NCBI GenBank assembly: GCA_002310235.1
Contig: DBYO01000027.1
Span: 1-57,802 of the forward strand
DNA: 57,802 bases
Source: Bacteroidales bacterium UBA1184
Lineage (GTDB): Bacteria; Bacteroidota; Bacteroidia; Bacteroidales; ML635J-15
Reading direction: 5' to 3'
This document shows positions 51,240 to 57,802 of this stretch, in pieces. The notes beneath the pieces are model-generated. The model saw nothing but the letters and a program-made list of their open reading frames with translations. It was not told where the DNA came from and ran no database searches. Every line of letters starts with the position of its first letter. The first letter of the stretch is position 1. Both the position numbers and the translations under genes were made by a program.

Positions 51240-53423
51240 ATGGATGCTAGAGAGGAAAAAATATATGAACTTTTAAAGAAATATTTCGGATTCAATGACT
51301 TTAAGGGTCAGCAGAAGGAGGTTATTCTTAGCCTTCTTGATGGTCACGACAGTTTTGTCCTGATGCCTACTGGCGGAGGAAAATCGTTGTGCTACCAGCT
51401 GCCTGCGCTGATGCTCGAGGGTACAGCCATCATCATTTCTCCACTTATCGCTTTGATGAAGAACCAGGTAGATGCAATGCGAGGCTTCAGCATGGAGGAG
51501 GGTGTTGCACATTTCCTCAATTCAACTCTTAGCAAAACTGAAATTTCTGCCGTCAAGGACGATATAATGTCGGGCAAGACGAAACTTCTGTACGTCGCAC
51601 CCGAATCGCTCACCAAGGAGGACAATATCGAATTCCTCAAAAAGTTCAAGATTTCGTTCTATGCAGTCGACGAGGCACACTGTATTTCCGAATGGGGTCA
51701 CGATTTCCGTCCCGAATACAGGAAAATCCGTTCGATAGTAAACGAAATCGGCCAGGCACCACTGATGACGTTAACAGCTACTGCAACGCCAAAGGTTCAG
51801 CACGACATCCAGAAAAACTTGGACATGCTTGATGCAAATGTATTCAAGTCGTCGTTCCGTCGTCCTAACCTTTACTACGAAGTACGTCCAAAAATCAATG
51901 CTACCAAGCAGATTATAAAGTATATAAAGGATAATCCTGGCAAGTCGGGCATCATTTACTGCCTGAGCCGCAAGAAGGTCGAGGAACTTGCCGAAATGCT
52001 TGTCGTAAACCAGATAAAGGCTTTGCCGTACCATGCAGGTATGGACGCTGCTACACGTTCCCGCAACCAGGACATGTTCCTAAACGAGGAAGTCGATGTC
52101 ATTGTCGCAACCATCGCATTTGGTATGGGAATCGACAAGCCTGACGTACGCTTTGTCATCCACTACAACATTCCTAAGAGCCTCGAGGGCTACTATCAGG
52201 AAACTGGTCGTGCCGGTCGCGACGGCGGCGAAGGAAAGTGCATCGCTTTCTATACCTACGACGATATCCAGAAACTCGAAAAGTTCATGCAGAACAAGCC
52301 GATGAACGAACAGGAAATCGGCAAGCAACTTCTTGCCGAGACCGTTTCGTACGCCGAGTCAACAACTTGCCGTGTTCGTCAGCTACTCAACTATTTCGGT
52401 GAAGAAATGGAAGAAGACTGCGGAAACTGCGACAATTGCCTCAACCCGAAGGAACGCTTCGAGGGCAAGGAAGACGTGCAGACAGTACTCGAGACCATTA
52501 TCGCTGCAAAGGACGGCTTCAAGGTTGACCATATCATTAATATATTGATAGGTAAGGCTACGTCGGAAATAACCACTTACCAGCACGACAAACTTCCGAC
52601 TTTCGGAATTGGCTCCGACGAGACTCCTCTGTATTGGAAGGGCGTTATCCGTCAGATGATTATTGCCAAACTGATCGAAAAGGGAATCGTCAACTACGGA
52701 TTGCTGAAGGTTACCGACAAGGGTTACGAGTTCTTCAAGAATCCTTATTCTATAATGCTAACCCGCGATACCGACTACGAGGCAATCGAAGACCAGGAAC
52801 GCGAGTCGGAATATGGCGGAACAGCGGCTGCTGACGAGGAACTTTACACCATGCTGAAGAATCTTCGTAAGGACATTGCAAAGAAACTCAAATTGCCTCC
52901 ATACGTAATCTTCGACGATGCTTCGTTACAGGACATGGCAATACAGTATCCGATAACAATCGACGAGCTGAAGAATTGCCAGAAGGTTGGACAGGGTAAG
53001 GCCCAAAAGTTTGGAAAGGAATTTGTCGAACTCATCAAGCAGCACATCGAAATCAACGGCATCGACCGTCCCGAAGACCTTGTGATAAAGTCTGTTGGCT
53101 CAAGTTCCGAGTCCAAGCGAATGATAATCAGGAATATCGACAGCCGTATGTCGCTCGACGACATTGCCGACGGCATGAAGATGACTCTCATGGAACTCAT
53201 AGAGCAACTCGAATCGTTTGTCGATTCTGGAACCACCATCAACATCGACTACTACCTCAACACAATCCTTGACAGCAACGATATCGAAGATATCTACACC
53301 TACTTCCGTGAGGATTCCGAAGACGGTACAATCGAGGAAGCTTTGCGTGAGTTCGGCGAGGATTACTCGGAGGAGGAGATTCGCCTTGTAAGACTGAAAT
53401 TTATCTGTGAAATGGGAAACTAA
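51240..53423 (+). CDS. recQ: ATP-dependent DNA helicase RecQ
   Basis: The protein has 727 residues from ATG 51240; TTG 51201 would extend it without family support. It is a 3'-5' SF2 helicase for recombination and repair. Seen: the Q-motif part FGFNDFKGQQKEVILSLL, Walker A MPTGGGKSLCYQLP near residue 42, the DEAH box FYAVDEAHCISEWGHDFRP near 140, VATIAFGMGIDKPDVRFVIH, ETGRAGRDGG, zinc cysteines (CRVRQLLNYFGEEMEEDCGN, CDNC), a winged-helix domain and an HRDC domain (535-610). A further acidic C-terminal domain ends the protein, as in Bacteroidota RecQ. Confidence 0.95.
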   Translation: MDAREEKIYELLKKYFGFNDFKGQQKEVILSLLDGHDSFVLMPTGGGKSLCYQLPALMLEGTAIIISPLIALMKNQVDAMRGFSMEEGVAHFLNSTLSKTEISAVKDDIMSGKTKLLYVAPESLTKEDNIEFLKKFKISFYAVDEAHCISEWGHDFRPEYRKIRSIVNEIGQAPLMTLTATATPKVQHDIQKNLDMLDANVFKSSFRRPNLYYEVRPKINATKQIIKYIKDNPGKSGIIYCLSRKKVEELAEMLVVNQIKALPYHAGMDAATRSRNQDMFLNEEVDVIVATIAFGMGIDKPDVRFVIHYNIPKSLEGYYQETGRAGRDGGEGKCIAFYTYDDIQKLEKFMQNKPMNEQEIGKQLLAETVSYAESTTCRVRQLLNYFGEEMEEDCGNCDNCLNPKERFEGKEDVQTVLETIIAAKDGFKVDHIINILIGKATSEITTYQHDKLPTFGIGSDETPLYWKGVIRQMIIAKLIEKGIVNYGLLKVTDKGYEFFKNPYSIMLTRDTDYEAIEDQERESEYGGTAAADEELYTMLKNLRKDIAKKLKLPPYVIFDDASLQDMAIQYPITIDELKNCQKVGQGKAQKFGKEFVELIKQHIEINGIDRPEDLVIKSVGSSSESKRMIIRNIDSRMSLDDIADGMKMTLMELIEQLESFVDSGTTINIDYYLNTILDSNDIEDIYTYFREDSEDGTIEEALREFGEDYSEEEIRLVRLKFICEMGN

Positions 53424-53555
53424 ATTGGATTTACGATTTACGATTGATTTGTTGGGCTTAAAGGCAAACAGAAGTGAAAATAGAAATCAAAAAAAGGCTT
53501 TAAGCCTGTTAGCCTTCGAGCCTGCAAGCCCATCAAACTTAGAAACATTCACTCC

Positions 53556-54464
53556 ATGTCACAAACTTCCTCAAATACTCGTCTCAACTATCTTGCAGGA
53601 ATTATTTCGATAATTGCCAACACTCTGTTGTTCGCCATAAAATATTGGGCTGGCATAGTGTCGGGTTCTGTAGCTCTGCTTGCCGATGCATGGCACACCT
53701 TGTCTGATTCGCTCAGTTCGGTGGCTGTGCTAATTGGCGTTAAGATGTCGTCGCGCAAAGCCGACAAGAAGCATCCTTTCGGTCATGGACGTATCGAAAA
53801 TCTGATAGCCATTCTGATCGGTGTCATGCTTGCTGTTGTAGCATACGAGTTTATTACACAAGCAATTGACAAGTTGAGGAATCCTGACACTAAGGCTATT
53901 TTCGGCACTTTGGCGATTGTCGTCACTGCTGTTTCGATAGTCGTGAAGGAGGGCATGGCGCAGTTTTCGTTCTACATAGCACGCAAGACCGGCAACACTT
54001 CGGTAAAGGCTGACGGCTGGCATCATCGTAGCGACGCTCTTTCGTCGATTGTAGTGCTGGCTGGAATTTTCCTGCAGGACTATTTCTGGTGGATAGATGC
54101 CGTGCTTGGAATTTGCGTGTCGCTGATACTTATGGTTGCCGTATATAAGATTATCCGCGAGGCCGTTGACAAGCTGATGGGAGAGAACGTCCCCGACGAA
54201 ATAATTACCCAGGTCAAGACAATTATCAACGAATCGGTTGACGAAGACCTTCAGGTTCATCATTTCCATATCCACAATTATGGCACTCACAGCGAGTTGA
54301 CTTTCCATATCAATCTGCCGCCAGAAATGACGATTCTCGAAGGTCACGGCATTGCCGACAGGATAGAGAAGGCTCTGCGCGAGAAAATGGGTATAGAAAG
54401 CACGATACATCTTGAGCCGAAAAAGGCCGACTCCAGCAATCCATGCTACAAGTCCACAGACTAG
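53556..54464 (+). CDS. Cation diffusion facilitator transporter
   Basis: The protein has 302 residues. It exports divalent metal ions (Zn, Fe, Mn or Co) against protons. Six membrane helices are predictable. The metal-binding HxxxD motifs are LLADAWHTLSDSLSS in helix II and ADGWHHRSDALSS in helix V, so it is of the HD-HD type, which does not favour Zn specifically. DKKHPFGHGRIENL follows helix II, and a cytoplasmic C-terminal domain (VHHFHIHNYGTHSELTFHIN) ends the protein. It is 132 bp after recQ, a gap with repeat-like GGCTTTAAGCC segments. Confidence 0.93.
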   Translation: MSQTSSNTRLNYLAGIISIIANTLLFAIKYWAGIVSGSVALLADAWHTLSDSLSSVAVLIGVKMSSRKADKKHPFGHGRIENLIAILIGVMLAVVAYEFITQAIDKLRNPDTKAIFGTLAIVVTAVSIVVKEGMAQFSFYIARKTGNTSVKADGWHHRSDALSSIVVLAGIFLQDYFWWIDAVLGICVSLILMVAVYKIIREAVDKLMGENVPDEIITQVKTIINESVDEDLQVHHFHIHNYGTHSELTFHINLPPEMTILEGHGIADRIEKALREKMGIESTIHLEPKKADSSNPCYKSTD

Positions 54465-54539
54465 AAATAGTGTCGTGTCTGTTTGAAAACTTGTTTATAA
54501 AACACCATTACTGAAAACTTACCTATTAATAAAAAGGCT

Positions 54540-54547
54540 TAACTTTG
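54540..54547 (+). promoter_or_regulatory. Promoter of the nqr operon
   Basis: TAACTTTG -7 box, 26 nt before the TTG start of nqrA. Confidence 0.7.
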
Positions 54548-54573
54548 CCATCTAATTTTTTAATCATTGTATT

Positions 54574-55902
54574 TTGAAAACTATAAGGATTAGAAAAGGC
54601 TTGGACATTAAGATGCAGGGTGCGGCAGAAGAGTTGCTGTCGGTAAAAATCGCACCCAAGCGATACTGCATAAGGCCAACGGATTTTCATGGTATAACTC
54701 CCAAGATGGACTGCAAGGAAGGCGACCGTCTGAAACGCGGAACAATTGTGTTCCACGACAAGGACGTGCCAGAAATCTGCTTTGCATCACCATGCTCGGG
54801 CGTTCTCAAAAACATTGTGCGTGGCGAAAAACGCAAGATTCTACGTGTTGAAATTGAAGCCGACGGCAGCGACGAGGCCGTAACATTCGACACCAACGAA
54901 GACTATAGGACCCTATTCTCGAAAGCTGGTATTTATCCGCTTATAAATCAGCGTCCTTACGGAATTGTCGCCAATCCTAACGCGACACCACGCGATATTT
55001 TCATATCTTTCGTCGATACGGCTCCGCTTGCATGCAATTTGGAGTTCGCCCTGAAGGATGATGTTGAGTATCTGAAACTTGCAATACGGTCGCTGTATAA
55101 TTTCACTAGCGGAAACGTTTATCTGTCGTTCGGTAAGGATTCGCGACTTGCGATGCTTATGCCCGATGACCCCGAAATCGTTAAGAACATATTTGCAGGC
55201 AAACATCCTGCAGGACTTGTCGGTACGCAGATAAACAAGCTGAAGCCAATAAACAAGGGAGAAACTGTGTGGACAATCAGTGCATCTAACTTGCCAATCA
55301 TTGGTCATCTGCTCAAATATGGTGAATATCAGCCGGAAAAGACTGTTGCAGTATGTGGCGCAGAAGTAGTTGCACCGCAGTATTACAAGCTTCGCATAGG
55401 TGCCGACTTGTCGCAGTTGCGTAGCGGAATGCTCTTGTCCGAAAATGTGCGCATAATCTCTGGCAATGTGCTCACTGGTATAAATGTTACTGATAATCCG
55501 TATCTTGGCTTCAACGAAATGCAGGTTTCTGTAATTCCAGAAGGCGACGAATACGAAATGTTCGGTTGGATGTTGCCGGGGGCAAACAAGTTCAGCAACT
55601 CGCGGACTTTCCTGTCGATGCTTACTCCGTGGAAACGCTTCAACCTCGACACCAATATGCATGGCGAAGAACGTGCATACGTCGTTACCGGTCAGTACGA
55701 AAAGGTTTGTCCGCTCGACATTTATCCGCAACTGCTTGTCAAAGCTGCAATGACCGATGATATTGACAAGATGGAAGAGCTTGGTATTTACGAAGTTATA
55801 GAAGAGGACTTGGCATTGTGCGAATTTGTTTGCACCTCGAAGATTGCAGTTCAGCAGACGATTCGTCACGGCTTGGATTTAGTACGAAAAGAAATGGAAT
55901 AG
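54574..55902 (+). CDS. nqrA: Na+-NADH:quinone reductase subunit A
   Basis: The protein has 442 residues. It is a peripheral quinone-binding subunit of Na+-NQR. The conserved N-terminus IRIRKGLDIKMQG starts only a few codons after TTG 54574, and the first in-frame ATG lies after it (codon 14), so a TTG start is indicated. Further blocks: DFHGITPKMDCKEGDRLKRG, ASPCSGVLKNIVRGEKRKIL, YGIVANPNATPRDIFISF, and YICPLDIYPQ-type C-terminal CPLDIYPQLLVKAAMT. It has a normal length and begins the operon nqrABCD, with 6 bp to nqrB. Confidence 0.93.
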   Translation: MKTIRIRKGLDIKMQGAAEELLSVKIAPKRYCIRPTDFHGITPKMDCKEGDRLKRGTIVFHDKDVPEICFASPCSGVLKNIVRGEKRKILRVEIEADGSDEAVTFDTNEDYRTLFSKAGIYPLINQRPYGIVANPNATPRDIFISFVDTAPLACNLEFALKDDVEYLKLAIRSLYNFTSGNVYLSFGKDSRLAMLMPDDPEIVKNIFAGKHPAGLVGTQINKLKPINKGETVWTISASNLPIIGHLLKYGEYQPEKTVAVCGAEVVAPQYYKLRIGADLSQLRSGMLLSENVRIISGNVLTGINVTDNPYLGFNEMQVSVIPEGDEYEMFGWMLPGANKFSNSRTFLSMLTPWKRFNLDTNMHGEERAYVVTGQYEKVCPLDIYPQLLVKAAMTDDIDKMEELGIYEVIEEDLALCEFVCTSKIAVQQTIRHGLDLVRKEME

Positions 55903-55908
55903 TTGATT

Positions 55909-57090
55909 ATGAATCCTATACGAAAAATTATTGACAACATAAAGCCTAAGGTACTAGGGAAGATGCCTTTTATGACCTCGACTTTCGAGGCATTCGAGAC
56001 TTTCTTTTTCGTGCCTAAGGATGTTACCGAAAACGGTTCGCATATCCGCGATGCAATAGACATGAAGCGAACGATGATTATTGTCGTTTTTGCTTTAATT
56101 CCTTGTTTATTGTTTGGTATGTACAATGTGGGCTATCAGCATTTTAACTCAATGGGAGTGCTTGCAGAAACTGGCTTCTGGACAGTCTTCTGGTATGGCT
56201 TCCTCAAGGTGTTCTGGATGTTGCTAGTGTCGTACCTTGTCGGCCTTTCAATAGAATTTGCCTTTGCTCAGGTACGCAAGCACAAGGTCAACGAGGGCTT
56301 CCTGGTTACAGGAATGCTCATCCCATTGATAATGCCCGTCGATACACCATTGTGGATGGTCGGTCTGGCAACGGCTTTTGCTGTGTTGGTGGGAAAGGAG
56401 TTGTTCGGTGGCACTGGAATGAACATTGTGAATCCAGCCTTGCTGGCGCGTGCGTTCCTTTTCTTCTCGTATCCTTCAAAGATGTCTGGCGACAAAATTT
56501 GGATAGCAGGAATGACCGACGGAAATGCTGTGGACGGCTTTTCGGGAGCAACTCCATTGGCTCAGATAGGCGAGGGTAGCGATGTGATAACAAACGGATT
56601 TGGCGAACCTACTTCAATTCTTGATTTAGTTGTTGGCTTCATTCCGGGTTCCATCGGCGAGACATCGATAATCGCCATTGCCTTGGGAGCATTCATACTT
56701 CTATTTACAGGTATAGCAAGCTGGAAGATAATGTTTTCGGTATTTGCCGGCGGTGCAGCAATGGCGTTTGCACTGCATTCGTACACACCGATTGACTGGT
56801 ACTGGCATCTGTGCCTGGGAGGTTTCGCATTTGGCGCTGTATTTATGGCTACCGACCCTGTAACTGCCGCCCAGACCGAAAAGGGAAAATACATTTACGG
56901 CTTCCTTATCGGCGTGATGGCCATGCTGATACGAATCCTGAATCCTGCTTTCCCCGAAGGTATGATGCTGGCTATACTGCTGATGAATATTTTCGCACCG
57001 CTTATCGACTATTGCGTCGTAAGGGCTAACATTAACAAGAGGTTGAGACGCGTGAAGGTAAGACGTGTCAGACGTAGAAAAAACAGATAG
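55909..57090 (+). CDS. nqrB: Na+-NADH:quinone reductase subunit B
   Basis: The protein has 393 residues from ATG 55909. It is a membrane subunit with covalent FMN and part of the sodium path. Seen: about ten membrane helices, GFLVTGMLIPLIMPVDTPLW, FGGTGMNIVNPALLARAFLF, and DGFSGATPLAQIGEG, where the Thr of SGAT is the FMN attachment site. The C-terminal MATDPVTAAQTEKGKYIYGF and a basic tail (RLRRVKVRRVRRRKNR) follow. Normal family length. Confidence 0.95.
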   Translation: MNPIRKIIDNIKPKVLGKMPFMTSTFEAFETFFFVPKDVTENGSHIRDAIDMKRTMIIVVFALIPCLLFGMYNVGYQHFNSMGVLAETGFWTVFWYGFLKVFWMLLVSYLVGLSIEFAFAQVRKHKVNEGFLVTGMLIPLIMPVDTPLWMVGLATAFAVLVGKELFGGTGMNIVNPALLARAFLFFSYPSKMSGDKIWIAGMTDGNAVDGFSGATPLAQIGEGSDVITNGFGEPTSILDLVVGFIPGSIGETSIIAIALGAFILLFTGIASWKIMFSVFAGGAAMAFALHSYTPIDWYWHLCLGGFAFGAVFMATDPVTAAQTEKGKYIYGFLIGVMAMLIRILNPAFPEGMMLAILLMNIFAPLIDYCVVRANINKRLRRVKVRRVRRRKNR

Positions 57091-57093
57091 GCT

Positions 57094-57735
57094 ATGGACA
57101 GGAACAAGAATTCATACATATTTATATACTCGATAATTTTGGTCGTCGTTGTGGCTGGCGCTCTGAGCCTTGTCGCCGTATTGCTTCAGCCCAAGCAGGC
57201 TAAAAACTACGAGATAGAGCAGAAAAGGAACATTCTGTCGGCTCTTAAGATAAACGTCGAGACCAAGGAGGTTGAATCGACCTACGCCAAAATCGTGACC
57301 GAAATCGCTGTTGACGAATCGGGCAATGAGGTTGAAAAGGAAGATGCACTGGTTTTGTACAAAGCTCAGACAGACAAGGGTTTGAAATTCGTTTTCCCGC
57401 TTTCGGGAAAAGGCCTCTGGGGTCCAATATGGGGTTATCTCTCTTTGGATGAAGACCTTAATACTGTTTATGGTGCCTACTTCGACCATAAGTCGGAAAC
57501 TTCGGGACTTGGTGCTGAAATTGCTACAGAACATTTTCAGTCGCAGTTTTCTGGAAAGAAGATTTTCAATGCTGATAACCAGTTTGTTTCGGTAAAAACT
57601 AACAAGCGAGGTGCACAGAACGAAAACGAAGTTGATGCAATTTCTGGCGCGACAATAACTTCAACATCGGTAAGCGAAATGATAGAGTCTTGCTTGAACA
57701 AATACTTGCCATACATAGAAAAATCAAGGAAATAA
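57094..57735 (+). CDS. nqrC: Na+-NADH:quinone reductase subunit C
   Basis: The protein has 213 residues. One N-terminal membrane helix (YIFIYSIILVVVVAGALSLV) is followed by a periplasmic FMN-binding domain: FPLSGKGLWGPIWGYLSLDE, DHKSETSGLGAEIATEHFQS, and the flavinylation motif DAISGATITSTSV near residue 186, where the last Thr of SGATxT holds FMN. Slightly shorter than proteobacterial NqrC. It begins 3 bp after nqrB and precedes nqrD. Confidence 0.95.
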   Translation: MDRNKNSYIFIYSIILVVVVAGALSLVAVLLQPKQAKNYEIEQKRNILSALKINVETKEVESTYAKIVTEIAVDESGNEVEKEDALVLYKAQTDKGLKFVFPLSGKGLWGPIWGYLSLDEDLNTVYGAYFDHKSETSGLGAEIATEHFQSQFSGKKIFNADNQFVSVKTNKRGAQNENEVDAISGATITSTSVSEMIESCLNKYLPYIEKSRK

Positions 57736-57740
57736 ATGTT

Positions 57741-57802
57741 ATGGAAAAGAATAGGAAAGAAAGAATATTTTTAGATCCGCTAATCAGGAACAACCCGATT
57801 AC
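57741..57802 (+). CDS. nqrD: Na+-NADH:quinone reductase subunit D, partial
   Basis: Only the first 20 codons are in the window, starting at ATG 57741, 5 bp after nqrC. The residues RIFLDPLIRNNPI match the conserved N-terminus of NqrD (the L.DPL..NNPI pattern), and the operon order agrees. The rest lies beyond the window end. Confidence 0.85.
   Translation, partial: MEKNRKERIFLDPLIRNNPI

Noticed and set aside
54913..55869. 318-codon open frame antisense to nqrA
   Set aside because: nqrA is certain; the opposite frame resembles nothing and has no promoter.
1..57802. CRISPR array, integrase, transposase or complete insertion sequence
   Set aside because: No regularly spaced repeats and no such genes were seen; the island shows only fragments and a possible attachment remnant.

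Overview
The window is a chromosomal piece of an anaerobic Bacteroidota, most likely order Bacteroidales. The evidence is: TAnnTTTG-type (-7) promoter boxes in front of most transcription units; C-terminal sorting domains of the type IX secretion system (T9SS); a TonB-dependent receptor; a DUF5606 protein; menaquinone genes; an Na+-translocating NADH:quinone reductase (Nqr) operon; and an [FeFe]-hydrogenase maturase (HydF). No rRNA or complete tRNA is visible, so genus cannot be given.

Layout. 1-2420: a truncated DUF3160 protein and a CapA-like lipoprotein. 2440-8870 is an accessory, AT-rich island. It holds a BRO-N (antirepressor-like) gene, a strongly structured untranslated segment (about 3505-3760), a five-gene operon of small membrane proteins carrying repeated J-domain-like modules (the last one broken by an in-frame stop), a minus-strand debris unit (thioredoxin-like 5' end plus a tRNA-like 3' end plus a terminator), an abortive-infection AbiH gene, and a decayed RhuM gene. 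8992-15834 is core: two secreted proteins, menG-menA, a lipase-like hydrolase, glpK and DUF5606. 15969-28476: a TonB receptor, a Zn-ribbon protein, leucyl aminopeptidase, pdxA, a short malic enzyme, two DUF4886/SGNH proteins with T9SS tails, an M23-LysM peptidase and metG. 28520-39133 runs leftward: mutS, a graveyard of RhuM and BRO fragments (31262-31530), hydF, prmC, a Sua5/YrdC gene, a glycosyltransferase, dapD and uvrA. 39353-48038: an HtrA protease, then a cluster of surface proteins (four with Fibrobacter-succinogenes-major-paralogue, FISUMP, C-terminal domains, three in tandem). 48214-57802: two small lipoproteins, yitT, an arabinose-5-phosphate isomerase, recQ, a cation efflux gene and nqrABC(D).

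The strongest unusual signal is that each BRO or RhuM sequence here, intact or broken, carries a perfect or near-perfect palindrome inside its coding sequence, at what looks like the same place in the protein, but with a different sequence in each copy. Second is the 3505-6592 locus: a multi-stem RNA-like leader followed by an operon of membrane-anchored, degenerate J-domain proteins, next to AbiH. AbiH and the BRO gene share an identical 23-bp promoter segment, which ties the two genes together.

Functionally the core parts make menaquinone and use it in an Nqr-based sodium-motive chain, supply DAP and pyridoxal phosphate, repair DNA (MutS, UvrA, RecQ) and export surface proteins. The island looks like mobile or defence material.
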